Source: an uncultured Thermomonas sp.
GTDB taxonomy: Bacteria; Pseudomonadota; Gammaproteobacteria; Xanthomonadales; Xanthomonadaceae
DNA length: 38,623 nt
NCBI GenBank assembly: GCA_946480065.1
Contig: CAMLJA010000001.1
Span: 1-38,623 of the forward strand
Direction of reading: 5' to 3'
The position numbers and the translations under genes are program-made. A model generated the notes under the pieces. The model was not told where the DNA came from and did not search any database. It was given only the letters and a program-made list of their open reading frames with translations. Shown one piece after another: positions 1 through 8,522 of this stretch; position 1 is the stretch's first letter, and each line of letters opens with the position of its first letter.

Positions 1-703
1 GGCGCACGCGCTTCCAGGCCATGTCGGTGATGTGCAGCAGGCCGTCGATGCCGCCCAGGTCCACGAACGCGCCGTAGTCGGTGAGGTTCTTGACCACGCC
101 CTTCAGCACCGCGCCCTCGACCAGCTTCTCGAGCAGCTGCTCGCGCTCTTCCGAATGCTCGCTCTCGACCACCGCGCGGCGCGAAACCACCACGTTGTTG
201 CGCTTGCGGTCGAGCTTGATGAGCTTGAACTCCAGCTCCTTGCCTTCCAGGTACACCGGGTCGCGGACCGGGCGCACGTCCACCAGGGAACCCGGCAGGA
301 ACGCGCGGACGTCCTTGATGTCGACGGTGAAGCCGCCCTTGACCTTGCCGCTGATGCGGCCGACCACGGTCTCGTTCTTCTCGAGGGCTTCCTCGAGTTC
401 GTCCCACACCATGGCGCGCTTGGCCTTCTCGCGCGACAGCACGGTCTCGCCGAAGCCGTTCTCGAGCGAGTCGAGCGCGACCTTGACTTCGTCGCCGATG
501 CCGACGTCGATCTCGCCCGCCTCGTTGCGGAACTGTTCGATCGGGACGATGCCCTCGGACTTCAGGCCGGCGTTGATGACCACGACGTCGTTGCGGACGT
601 CGACCACGATGCCCTTGACGATGGCGCCGGGCTTGATCTTGGCCCAATTGGCCTGGCTGGCTTCGAACAGTTCGGCGAAGGATTCGGTAGCTACGGAATT
701 CAT
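1..703 (-). CDS. rpsA: 30S ribosomal protein S1 (3' end outside window)
   Basis: This is the N-terminal 234 residues of ribosomal protein S1, the largest 30S protein, which binds mRNA and helps initiation on leaders with weak Shine-Dalgarno sequences. The protein begins [14 protein letters not shown] and then shows S1-type OB folds: a first repeat around [16 protein letters not shown], a second around [13 protein letters not shown], and the start of a third at [19 protein letters not shown]. The gene runs off the left edge. The chosen ATG at 703 fits the family N terminus. There is no good Shine-Dalgarno sequence before it, which is usual for rpsA. An in-frame ATG at 793 would add 30 residues with no stop between, but that extension is low in family character. 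The gene lies 162 bp downstream of cmk, the classic cmk-rpsA order. Confidence 0.97.
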   Translation of the reverse strand, partial: MNSVATESFAELFEASQANWAKIKPGAIVKGIVVDVRNDVVVINAGLKSEGIVPIEQFRNEAGEIDVGIGDEVKVALDSLENGFGETVLSREKAKRAMVWDELEEALEKNETVVGRISGKVKGGFTVDIKDVRAFLPGSLVDVRPVRDPVYLEGKELEFKLIKLDRKRNNVVVSRRAVVESEHSEEREQLLEKLVEGAVLKGVVKNLTDYGAFVDLGGIDGLLHITDMAWKRVR

Positions 704-865
704 GAAAGGTCTCGGGTGGATACACGGGCGGCCCACAGCGACGGGGCGGCCCACCTGGGTTGGTTGGCGTTCGCGCAGGAAGCGCTTGGCCATGTGCGGA
801 TGGATGGAATCCGCGGGCGCGCGTGCGCCCGCGGAGCTGGACCTGCTGCGGCGGGATGGGTGGCG
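704..865 (-). promoter_or_regulatory. cmk-rpsA intergenic leader with strong hairpin and direct repeat
   Basis: The leader between the cmk stop and the rpsA start contains a perfect 11-bp inverted repeat (arms 810-820 and 825-835, tetraloop 821-824, core CCGCGGGCGC). No U-run follows it in the rpsA direction, so it is not a typical intrinsic terminator. Nearer the rpsA start, the 11-mer GGGCGGCCCAC occurs twice (726-736 and 744-754), 18 bases apart. rpsA is autoregulated at its leader in E. coli, so these elements are candidates for an analogous control, but that is inference. Confidence 0.4.
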
Positions 866-1546
866 TCAGGCCGTGGAACGGCCGACGACGCCCAGCACCC
901 GTTCAACCACCGCCTCGATGGGCAGCCCGGTGGTGTCGATGAGGACGGCATCGGTTGCCGGACGCAGCGGCGCCACCGCGCGACTTGCATCGCGGGCATC
1001 GCGGGCGAGGATCTCGCGCAGCAGACCGTCGATTGTGACCGAAACCCCTTTTGCTTTCAACTGCTTATAGCGCCTGTCGGCACGCTCCTCGGCGCTGGCG
1101 GTCAAAAACACCTTGTGGCCGGCGTCGGGGAAGATCACCGTGCCCATGTCACGGCCGTCCGCGACCAGCCCCGGCGGCTGGCGGAAGGCGCGCTGGCGCT
1201 CCTTCAGGGCCGAGCGGACCTCGGGGATGGCGGCGATGGCGGAGGCGGCCGCGCCGGCCGTTTCGGTGCGCAGCTCCAGGGTGGCGTCCACCCCGTTCAC
1301 GATCACCCGCGGCTCGCCGTCGCCGTCCTCGCGGAAGCCGATCTCGGTGTCGAACGTGCAGCGCACCAGCGCCGAGGCGTCGGACAGGTCCATGTCCGAC
1401 CACCCGGCGGCGATGCCGACGGCGCGGTACAGCGCGCCCGAATCCAGGTAGTGCCAGCCCAGCCGGCTGGCCACGAGCCGGCTGATGGTCCCCTTGCCGG
1501 ACCCGGAGGGGCCATCGATGGTGAGCACGGGGGGAAGGGCGTCCAT
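866..1546 (-). CDS. cmk: cytidylate kinase
   Basis: Cytidylate kinase phosphorylates CMP and dCMP with ATP in pyrimidine nucleotide salvage in the cytoplasm. From the ATG at 1546 the product is 226 residues, the normal family length. It opens with the P-loop [11 protein letters not shown], followed by the CMP-binding region with [12 protein letters not shown], then [15 protein letters not shown] and the lid-type segment [17 protein letters not shown]. An ATG three codons upstream (1555) is equally possible. A longer reading to 1627 would add an unconserved leader and overlap the L36 promoter region, so I rejected it. It lies upstream of rpsA and is probably partly cotranscribed with it. Confidence 0.96.
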   Translation of the reverse strand: MDALPPVLTIDGPSGSGKGTISRLVASRLGWHYLDSGALYRAVGIAAGWSDMDLSDASALVRCTFDTEIGFREDGDGEPRVIVNGVDATLELRTETAGAAASAIAAIPEVRSALKERQRAFRQPPGLVADGRDMGTVIFPDAGHKVFLTASAEERADRRYKQLKAKGVSVTIDGLLREILARDARDASRAVAPLRPATDAVLIDTTGLPIEAVVERVLGVVGRSTA

Positions 1547-1610
1547 TGCCGGCATTATCGCCGCGAACCGGGCGGCCTGCCGCACCCCGCGATGTTCCCC
1601 GCGCAAGCGC

Positions 1611-1640
1611 TTGATCCTGCGGCACAAAGGCCGCTATAAT
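1611..1640 (+). promoter_or_regulatory. sigma-70 promoter of rpmJ
   Basis: TTGATC at 1611-1616 and a consensus TATAAT at 1635-1640 are separated by 18 bp, and the rpmJ ATG follows 45 bp further on. The -10 box sits inside a small dyad GCCG-N7-CGGC (1630-1644). This is the clearest promoter in the window. Confidence 0.8.
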
Positions 1641-1685
1641 CGGCGGCTAGCTTTTCATCCCAATTTCCATTGCCGAGGTTCCATC

Positions 1686-1811
1686 ATGAAGGTCCTGTCC
1701 TCCCTGAAGTCGGCGAAGGCCCGTCACCGCGACTGCAAGGTGGTCCGCCGTCGTGGCAAGGTCTTCGTGATCTGCAAGTCCAACCCGCGGTTCAAGGCGC
1801 GCCAGCGCTGA
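1686..1811 (+). CDS. rpmJ: 50S ribosomal protein L36, zinc-independent type
   Basis: A 41-residue protein beginning [17 protein letters not shown] and ending NPRFKARQR is the long, type B form of ribosomal protein L36 (YkgO-like), a component of the large subunit. The zinc-ribbon form carries four ligands in a CxxC...C...H arrangement. Here only C17 and C30 remain, so the protein probably does not bind zinc. In many bacteria this form is a Zur-controlled spare copy. In xanthomonads I believe it is the usual L36, and the strong constitutive-looking promoter fits that. It is followed closely by a terminator and is probably monocistronic. Confidence 0.96.
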   Translation: MKVLSSLKSAKARHRDCKVVRRRGKVFVICKSNPRFKARQR

Positions 1812-1839
1812 AGCCGGCCGGCGGCTCCGGTCGCTTGCG

Positions 1840-1868
1840 AAGGCCGCCCCCGGGGCGGCCTTCTTCGT
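1840..1868 (+). terminator. intrinsic terminator after rpmJ
   Basis: AAGGCCGCCCC at 1840-1850 is complementary to GGGGCGGCCTT at 1852-1862, so a very GC-rich hairpin forms with a minimal loop, followed by TTCTTCG. It lies 28 bases after the L36 stop. The U-run is imperfect. Confidence 0.65.
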
Positions 1869-1954
1869 TGCGGCCCCGCGCAAGGCCGCGTCGCGACCCG
1901 TTAACGCTTCCGGAATAGAATCCGCCGGCAACCTTCGCCTCCGGGAGCCACGCC

Positions 1955-2296
1955 ATGAACCGTCCCCGCCGCACCCTGCCCCGCCTCGCCCTCGCCGCCA
2001 TCCTGCTCGCGCTGTCCGCGACGGCCTTCGCCGGGGACACCCTGCTGATCGAACGCGTGCGCGAGGAACCCGGCAACCTGCCGGCGCGCGGCATGACCAT
2101 GGCCCAGGTGGAGGCCCGCTACGGCGCGCCCAGCGACCGCCTGGACCCGCGCGGCGGGCAGAAGCGCGACTGGCCGACGATCAACCGCTGGGTCTATCCG
2201 GCGTTCACGGTGTACTTCGAGCGCACCCGCGTGATCGACGTCGTCGTCAACAAGGCCGGCCCCGCGGAGATCGGGCCCAAGCCGCCCATCAGCTGA
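1955..2296 (+). CDS. small secreted protein, SmpA/OmlA-like motif, function unknown
   Basis: The product has 113 residues. It starts with a classical signal peptide (basic NRPRR, hydrophobic core, likely cleavage after AFA near residue 26) and lacks a lipobox cysteine, so it should be a soluble periplasmic protein. The mature part contains GMTMAQVEARYGAPSDRL, which resembles the helix-turn motif of SmpA/BamE-type folds, followed by a strand-rich end (WVYPAFTVYFERTRVIDVVV). A GGGAG Shine-Dalgarno sequence precedes the ATG and a TAGAAT box at 1916-1921 may be the -10. It ends 6 bp before aguA. I do not recognise a specific function; proteins of this pattern occur widely in xanthomonads. Confidence 0.8.
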   Translation: MNRPRRTLPRLALAAILLALSATAFAGDTLLIERVREEPGNLPARGMTMAQVEARYGAPSDRLDPRGGQKRDWPTINRWVYPAFTVYFERTRVIDVVVNKAGPAEIGPKPPIS

Positions 2297-2302
2297 GGCC
2301 CG

Positions 2303-3331
2303 ATGCAAGCCACCCCGCGCTTCCCCGCCGAGTGGGAACCCCAGGCGGCGATCCTGATCGCCTGGCCGCACGCCGGCACCGACTGGGCCGAGCGCCTGGC
2401 CGAGGTCGAGGACACCTACATCGCCCTGGTCCAGGCCATCACCCGCTTCCAGCCGGTGGTGATCTGCGTGGCCGATGACGATATCGAGACCTACGCGGAG
2501 ATGCGCCTGCGCTCGAACCGGGTCGACATGGCGCGCGTGCGCTTCGTCACCGTGGCCTACGACGACACCTGGCTGCGCGACTCCGGCCCCATCACGCTGC
2601 GCGAGGGCGGCGGCTTCCGCCTGCTCGACTTCCGCTTCACCGCCTGGGGCGGTAAGTTCGAGGCCCGGCGCGACGACCTGCTGGCGGAGGCGCTGGCCGC
2701 GCAGGGCCTGTTCGGCGGCGCGGCCCGCCAGCGCATCGATTTCGCCCTGGAAGGCGGCGGCATCGAAACCGACGGCGCCGGCACCCTGCTCACCACCTGG
2801 CAGTGCCTGCACGAGCGGCATCCGGACGCGCCCCGCGGGCAGCTGGCCGCACAGCTCGCGGACTGGCTGCGCCAGGACCGCGTGCTGTGGCTGGACCACG
2901 GCGCGCTGGAGGGCGACGACACCGACGCCCACATCGACACCCTCGCCCGCTTCGCGCCCGGCGATGCCATCGTGTACCAGGCTTGCGACGATCCGGCCGA
3001 TCCGCACTACGCCGACCTGAAGGCGATGGCCGGGGAAATCGCCGCGCTGCGCACGCGGGACGGCAAGCCCTACGCGCTGTTCCCGCTGCCCTGGCCCCAG
3101 CCCGTGATCGACGCAGGGCGCCGCCTGGCGGCGAGCTACGCCAACTTCCTGGTCATCAACGGCGCCGTGTTGATGCCGGCCTACGGTGATCCCGCGGACG
3201 CCGCCGCGGCCGCCGTGCTGGCGCAGGCCTTCCCGGGTCGCGAGATCGTGCCGGTGCCGTGCCGGCCGCTGATCTGGCAGAACGGCAGCCTCCACTGCAT
3301 CACCATGCAATTGCCCGAGGGACTGGTCTGA
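2303..3331 (+). CDS. aguA: agmatine deiminase
   Basis: Agmatine deiminase hydrolyses agmatine to N-carbamoylputrescine and ammonia, the first step of the arginine decarboxylase branch of putrescine synthesis. The 342-residue protein belongs to the guanidino-group modifying superfamily. It shows the family motifs: HAGTDW near residue 23, DDTWLRDSGP at 87-96, EGGGIETDG at 150-158 with the substrate carboxylate, HIDTLARF at 210-217, and the catalytic cysteine C332 in GSLHCIT close to the C terminus. It is cytoplasmic. Its stop overlaps the start of aguB by one base (TGATG), so the two enzymes are translationally coupled and act in sequence. Confidence 0.96.
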   Translation: MQATPRFPAEWEPQAAILIAWPHAGTDWAERLAEVEDTYIALVQAITRFQPVVICVADDDIETYAEMRLRSNRVDMARVRFVTVAYDDTWLRDSGPITLREGGGFRLLDFRFTAWGGKFEARRDDLLAEALAAQGLFGGAARQRIDFALEGGGIETDGAGTLLTTWQCLHERHPDAPRGQLAAQLADWLRQDRVLWLDHGALEGDDTDAHIDTLARFAPGDAIVYQACDDPADPHYADLKAMAGEIAALRTRDGKPYALFPLPWPQPVIDAGRRLAASYANFLVINGAVLMPAYGDPADAAAAAVLAQAFPGREIVPVPCRPLIWQNGSLHCITMQLPEGLV

Positions 3332-4218
3332 TGCCCAAGCACAACACGCTTCCCGTCGCGCTGGTGCAGGAGCGCAACCATGGCGACGCCGCCGCCAACC
3401 TCGCGGTGATCGAAACGCGCGTCGCCGATGCCGCGCAGTCCGGCGCCAGGCTCGTGCTGCTGCAGGAGCTGCACAACGGCGCGTATTTCTGCCAGCACGA
3501 GTCGGTGGAGGAGTTCGACCTGGCCGAGCCAATCCCGGGGCCCAGCACCGAGCGCCTGTCCGCGCTGGCGAAACGGCACGGCGTGGTGCTGGTCAGCTCG
3601 CTGTTCGAGAAGCGTGCGACCGGGCTCTACCATAACACCGCGGTGGTCTTCGACGCCGACGGCAGCACCGCCGGCAAGTACCGCAAGATGCACATCCCGG
3701 ACGACCCGGGCTTCTACGAGAAGTTCTACTTCACCCCGGGCGACCTCGGCTTCACCCCCATCGACACCTCGGTTGGCCGGCTGGGGGTGCTGGTGTGCTG
3801 GGACCAGTGGTACCCGGAGGCCGCGCGCCTGATGGCGCTGGCCGGGGCGGAACTGTTGCTCTATCCCACCGCCATCGGCTGGGACCCGGACGATGCGCGG
3901 GACGAGAAGACCCGCCAGCGCGACGCCTGGGTGCTGTCGCACCGCGGCCATGCGGTCGCCAACGGGTTGCCGGTGCTCTCGTGCAACCGGGTGGGCCACG
4001 AAGCGTCCCCGCTGGGCGCCTCCGGCATCGACTTCTGGGGCAACAGCCACGTGCTGGGACCGCAAGGCGAGTTCATCGCCGAAGCCGGCGATTCGCCCAC
4101 CCTGCTGCTGGCCGAGGTGGACATGCAGCGCAGCGAGCACGTGCGCCGCATCTGGCCATTCCTGCGCGACCGCCGCATCGACGCCTATGGCGACCTGACG
4201 AAGCGTTACCGTGACTGA
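3331..4218 (+). CDS. aguB: N-carbamoylputrescine amidase
   Basis: This 295-residue nitrilase-superfamily enzyme converts N-carbamoylputrescine to putrescine, carbon dioxide and ammonia. The catalytic triad is visible: E46 in LLQEL, K119 in YRKMHIPDD and C156 in VLVCWDQWYPE. The conserved HIPDDPGFYEKFYF and SPLGASGIDFWGNSH segments are characteristic of AguB rather than of other nitrilases. The ATG at 3331 was chosen over an upstream in-frame ATG (3259) because it gives the family N terminus and the TGATG overlap with aguA. Confidence 0.96.
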   Translation: MPKHNTLPVALVQERNHGDAAANLAVIETRVADAAQSGARLVLLQELHNGAYFCQHESVEEFDLAEPIPGPSTERLSALAKRHGVVLVSSLFEKRATGLYHNTAVVFDADGSTAGKYRKMHIPDDPGFYEKFYFTPGDLGFTPIDTSVGRLGVLVCWDQWYPEAARLMALAGAELLLYPTAIGWDPDDARDEKTRQRDAWVLSHRGHAVANGLPVLSCNRVGHEASPLGASGIDFWGNSHVLGPQGEFIAEAGDSPTLLLAEVDMQRSEHVRRIWPFLRDRRIDAYGDLTKRYRD

Positions 4219-5422
4219 GGCCGCCGCGCCGGCAGGCGCCGGTTACGCCGGCCAGCCCGTCATCGAAGTCGAGCGCGACGGGGTCCACTACACCCTGCTG
4301 GGCACCGCCCACGTCTCGCGGGCCAGCATCGAGGCCGTCCATGCCGCCATCGACAGCGGCCGCTTCGACGCGGTGGCGGTGGAGCTGGACGAGCAGCGCC
4401 ACAGGGCGCTGACCCAGCCCGACGCGCTGGCCCAGCTGGACCTGGTGAAGGTCATCCGCGAGAAGAAGGTGGCGCCCTTCGCCGCCAACCTGGCGCTGGC
4501 CGCCTACCAGCGCCGGCTGGCCGAACAGCTGGGGATCGAGCCGGGGGCCGAGCTCAAGGCCGCGGCCACCGAAGCGGCCGCGCGCGGCCTGCCGCTGCAG
4601 CTGATCGACCGCGATGTCGGCATCACCTTCAAACGCATCCTGCAGGGCCTGCGCTGGTGGGACCGCATGAAGCTGGTGGGCGGCCTCGCGTCCGGGCTGT
4701 TCGCCAGCGAAGAGGTGTCCGAGGCCGACATCGAGCGCCTCAAGGAAGGCGACATGCTGGAGTCGAGTTTCGGCGAATTCGCGCGCGACACGCCGTCGCT
4801 GTACGCCAGCCTGATCGACGAGCGCGACCAATACATGGCCGCCAAGTTGCGCGAGCGCGCGGACGGGGCGACCCGCGTGCTGGCAGTGGTCGGCGCCGGC
4901 CACCTCAAGGGCATGGCGAAGTACCTGGCCCAGGAGCAGCGGGCGCCGCAGGCCCTGACCGCCGAACTCGCCCACGTCGAGAAGAAGCGCAACATCCCGT
5001 GGATCACCCTGGCCCTGATGGTGCTGATCTGCGGCGGCATCGCCTGGGGCTGGCTCCACGGCGGGCGCGACCTGGGGCGGGAACTGCTGCTGCAGTGGTT
5101 CGCCTGGACCGGCGGGCTGGCGGCGCTGGGCGCGCTGCTGGCGCGCGGGCACGTGCTGAGCATCCTGGCCGCCGCCGTCGCCGCGCCGCTCAAGCCGTTC
5201 CGCCCCGGCCTGCCGCCCGGCATGTTCAGCGCATTGGTGGAAGTCCACCTGCGCAAGCCGGCCTACCCGGATTTCCTGGCCCTGCGCGACGACGCGCAGA
5301 CGCTGGGCGGCTGGTACCGCAACCGGGTCTGCCGCGTGGTGCTGGTGTTCCTGCTGACCAACCTCGGCAGCATGGTGGGCGTGTGGGTATCGGGCGCGCG
5401 GATCCTGGGGAAATTGCTCTAG
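4211..5422 (+). CDS. TraB-family membrane protein
   Basis: The product has 403 residues and belongs to the TraB/PrgY/TIKI-like family, named from pheromone shut-down proteins of enterococci and related to metalloprotease-like folds. The N-terminal domain carries the two conserved glycine-histidine motifs, LLGTAHVS (29-36) and VVGAGHLKGM (226-235), plus VAVELDEQR (55-63). The C-terminal third has hydrophobic helices at about 264-282, 294-325 and 372-397. The start is a GTG whose gene overlaps the end of aguB by 8 bases, which suggests translational coupling. The cellular role in gammaproteobacteria is not established. A link to polyamines is suggested only by the operon. Confidence 0.88.
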   Translation: MTEAAAPAGAGYAGQPVIEVERDGVHYTLLGTAHVSRASIEAVHAAIDSGRFDAVAVELDEQRHRALTQPDALAQLDLVKVIREKKVAPFAANLALAAYQRRLAEQLGIEPGAELKAAATEAAARGLPLQLIDRDVGITFKRILQGLRWWDRMKLVGGLASGLFASEEVSEADIERLKEGDMLESSFGEFARDTPSLYASLIDERDQYMAAKLRERADGATRVLAVVGAGHLKGMAKYLAQEQRAPQALTAELAHVEKKRNIPWITLALMVLICGGIAWGWLHGGRDLGRELLLQWFAWTGGLAALGALLARGHVLSILAAAVAAPLKPFRPGLPPGMFSALVEVHLRKPAYPDFLALRDDAQTLGGWYRNRVCRVVLVFLLTNLGSMVGVWVSGARILGKLL

Positions 5423-5446
5423 GGAGCGGACGCGCGGGGGGCCGCA

Positions 5447-8400
5447 TCATGCCGCGGCCCCCGCCTCGCGCCGCTGCGCCCGGGTCTGCCTGGCCCTGGC
5501 GATCAGGCGCGAGGTGCCGGCCCGCAGGTCGTCCAGCAGCGCGTAGATGGTCGGCAGGAACAGCAGGCTGACCACCGTCGAGAACGCCAGCCCGCCGGCG
5601 ATCGCGCGCGCCATCGGGTAGTACGGCGGCATGCCGTCTGCGGTCTTGGTGGACAGCGCGATCGGGATCATCGCCAGGATCGCCGTGCCCATGGTCATCA
5701 TGATCGGCCGCAGGCGCTCGCGGCTGCCCTCCACCAGCGCGTCGATGCGAGGCAGGCCGCGGCGGCGCAGGTTGTTGATGTGCTCGATCATGACGATGCC
5801 GTTGTTCACCACCACGCCCATCAGCACCAGGATGCCGATCACCGCCATGATGTTCATCTCGGTGCCGGTGATCCAGAACAGCCAGTACACGCCGAAGATC
5901 GAGAACAGCACGCAGGACATGATGGCCAGCGGGAACAGCAGCGACTCGAACACCGCGGCCATGATCACCAGCATCAGCACCAGCGCGATGCCGATCGCGC
6001 GGATCATCTGCTTCATGCCGTCGAAGTTGATGTTGAAGCCGGCGCCGTCGAAGGTGTAGCCGTAGCCGGGCGGGAACTGCACGCCGGCCAGGGTGTCCTC
6101 GACCGCCTTGCGCGCGTCCTGAACCGACGTGCCCTGCGCCAGCCCGGCCTGCACCTGCAGCATGGTCTGGCGGCTCTGGCGCTGGATCTGGGTGGCCGCC
6201 GGCGCGCTGTCCACGTCGACCATCGCCAGCAGCGGCACCTCGGTGCCGCCGGGCGAGCGCACCATGAAGGTGGACAGGTCCTCGACGCCGTAGTCCTCTG
6301 AGCCGGCGAAGCGCACGTTGACCGGGATCTCCACGTCATCGCGGTGGAAGTCGCGCAGCGACGACCCGCGCAGGGCCATGCCCACGAACCGCGCCACCTG
6401 CTGGGCGCTGAAACCGTAGGCGGCGGCGCGCTCGCGGTTCACCCGCACCTTCAGCTCGGTGTTGGCGTCGCCGGTGTCCACGCGCACGTCGCGCAGCTTG
6501 GGGTTGCGCGACAGGATCGGCACGATGTCGGCCGCCAGCTCCTGCAGCGTCTGGGTGGAGTCGCCGACCAGGCTGAAGGTGATGCCCTTGGCGTCGTCGC
6601 CCCCGTTGCCGGGCCAGCCGATGCCGATGTTGGCGCGCGCCGACTTGGGCAGCCCCTTGCGCACCTCCTCGGTGATCTTCTTGTTCTGCTCGGCGTCGTC
6701 GATGGTCAGGAACAGGCGCGTCTGCGCCCAGCCCTGCTCGCTGTAGCGGCTGTACACCTTCTCGACCTTGAACTCCTTGCGGTGCGCGTCGACGAACCGT
6801 TCCACCCGCGCCACTTCCTTGCCCATTTCCTCCTTGGAATAGGCGCCCTTCCACTGGTAGAAGATGTCGATCTCGGTGGGGTCGTTCTCGTCGCCGCTGC
6901 CGACGGTGTGCGTCATCGGATACACGCTGGCCAGCGAGATGGCCAGGATGCCGGCCACGCTCCAGCCGCGGTGCTGCAGCGTCCAGCGCAGCGCCCGCGC
7001 ATAGCGGGCCTGCAGGCCCGAGATGAACGGCGACTTCACCGCCGGGGGCGTCTTCATCCGCGCCGAGAGCATCGGGATCAGGCTGATCGCGACCAGCCAG
7101 GACGCCAGCAGCGACACCGAGATGGTCACCGCCAGCTGCGACAGGTAGATGGTGATGATGTTCTTCTCGCCGAACATCATCGGCAGGAACACCACGCAGT
7201 GGCAGAGCGTGCCCGCCGACAGCGCGATCGCCACGTGGCGGGTGCCGATGATCGAGGCCAGCCAGGGCCGGCCCGGGTATTTCTCGCGCTCCTGGTAGAT
7301 GCTCTCCACCACCACCACGGCGTTGTCCACCAGCATGCCCACCGCCAGCAGCAGGCCCATCATCGAGATGATGTTGAGCGAGATGCCCACGAAGTACATG
7401 AAGCCCAGGGTCATGGTGAAGCAGATCGGGATCGCCGTGGTCACCATCAGGGTGGACGGCCAGTGGCGCAGGAAGGCGTACAGCACGACCACCGACAGCA
7501 GCAGGCCGATGCCGCCGGCCTCGGCCAGCGCCAGCAGCGAGCTGGTCACCGCCTGGCCCTGGTCGTCGGTGACCTCGATCGCGACGCCGCGCATCGCGGG
7601 GTCGGCCTCCAGTACCTTGATCTCCTCGCGGACGCGCCGCGACAGGTCGACCAGGTTCGCCGCGCGCTCCTTGTAGATGTCCACGCCCACGCTGGGCCTG
7701 CCGTCCATCTGCCGCACGTAATCCATGCGCTGCGGCTGCAGGCCGATGTCGGCGATGTCCGACAGCCGGGTGCCCTGCTTGTCGATCCGCAGGTCGCGCA
7801 GCTGCTGCAGCTGTTGCAACTCGCCCAGCGGCTGCACGCGCAACCGCCGGCCGGCCTCGGTGATCTCGCCGGCGGACACCGCGAAATTCGCCGCCTGCAA
7901 CGTCTGCACCAGTTCGTTCAGCACCACCCCGTGCGCGGCCAGGCGGTCCTTGTCCAGCGCCACCAGCACTTCCTGCCTGGCCACGCCCTCCACTTCCACG
8001 CGCGCCACGCCCGGGATCCGCTCCAGCCGCTGCTTGATGCTGCGCTCGATCAGGTCGGCGCGGGTGGTCAGGTCGACCTTGCTGGTCAGGCGCAGGCTCA
8101 GCGCCTCGCGGTCGGAGGTGCTCCAGCGCTGCACCAGGTAGCGCCGGAAGTCGTCCGGCAGCTGGTCGCGGATCGCGTCGATGCGCTCGCGCGCCTCGGA
8201 CGCGGCGATCGCCACGTCCCGGCTCCAGTCGCTGAAGCGCACCTGGATCGAGCCGCCCTCGGCGTTCGCCCGCGAGTTCATCGACTCGATGCCCGGCATC
8301 GTGGCCAGCGCTTCCTCGACCGGCCGCACCAGGTTGCGTTCCACCTCCTCGGGGGTGGAGCCGGGGTACGGCAGGGAGACGAAGAAGAACGGGATCGAGG

Positions 8401-8518
8401 CCTCCGGCTCCGCCTCCAGCGGCAGCCGGAAGGAGGCGATCAGGCCGATCGCCACCATCGACACGAACAGCATGATCGTGGTGATGGGGCGGCGGATGGA
8501 AAGCTCGGTGATGTTCAT
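5447..8518 (-). CDS. RND efflux permease (second permease of operon)
   Basis: This is a 1023-residue inner-membrane RND transporter of the hydrophobe/amphiphile efflux type, with the usual 12 helices and two large periplasmic loops. It begins MNITELSIRRPITTIMLF, the standard first helix. In helix 4 the proton-relay motif reads GMLVDNAVVVVE: D398 is present but the second acid of AcrB (Asp408) is replaced by N399. In helix 10, the lysine of AcrB (Lys940) is replaced by asparagine (VVNNGIV, residues 905-906). Similar DN/NN variants exist in other RND clades, so it may still be active. The ATG at 8518 lies 4 bp after the upstream permease stop. It is convergent with the TraB gene, 24 bp apart. 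Confidence 0.93.
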   Translation of the reverse strand: MNITELSIRRPITTIMLFVSMVAIGLIASFRLPLEAEPEASIPFFFVSLPYPGSTPEEVERNLVRPVEEALATMPGIESMNSRANAEGGSIQVRFSDWSRDVAIAASEARERIDAIRDQLPDDFRRYLVQRWSTSDREALSLRLTSKVDLTTRADLIERSIKQRLERIPGVARVEVEGVARQEVLVALDKDRLAAHGVVLNELVQTLQAANFAVSAGEITEAGRRLRVQPLGELQQLQQLRDLRIDKQGTRLSDIADIGLQPQRMDYVRQMDGRPSVGVDIYKERAANLVDLSRRVREEIKVLEADPAMRGVAIEVTDDQGQAVTSSLLALAEAGGIGLLLSVVVLYAFLRHWPSTLMVTTAIPICFTMTLGFMYFVGISLNIISMMGLLLAVGMLVDNAVVVVESIYQEREKYPGRPWLASIIGTRHVAIALSAGTLCHCVVFLPMMFGEKNIITIYLSQLAVTISVSLLASWLVAISLIPMLSARMKTPPAVKSPFISGLQARYARALRWTLQHRGWSVAGILAISLASVYPMTHTVGSGDENDPTEIDIFYQWKGAYSKEEMGKEVARVERFVDAHRKEFKVEKVYSRYSEQGWAQTRLFLTIDDAEQNKKITEEVRKGLPKSARANIGIGWPGNGGDDAKGITFSLVGDSTQTLQELAADIVPILSRNPKLRDVRVDTGDANTELKVRVNRERAAAYGFSAQQVARFVGMALRGSSLRDFHRDDVEIPVNVRFAGSEDYGVEDLSTFMVRSPGGTEVPLLAMVDVDSAPAATQIQRQSRQTMLQVQAGLAQGTSVQDARKAVEDTLAGVQFPPGYGYTFDGAGFNINFDGMKQMIRAIGIALVLMLVIMAAVFESLLFPLAIMSCVLFSIFGVYWLFWITGTEMNIMAVIGILVLMGVVVNNGIVMIEHINNLRRRGLPRIDALVEGSRERLRPIMMTMGTAILAMIPIALSTKTADGMPPYYPMARAIAGGLAFSTVVSLLFLPTIYALLDDLRAGTSRLIARARQTRAQRREAGAAA

Positions 8519-8522
8519 CCGG

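Noticed and set aside
726..754. Possible CRISPR-like repeat in the rpsA leader
   Set aside because: There are only two copies of an 11-mer spaced 7 bases apart, and no spacers or cas genes.
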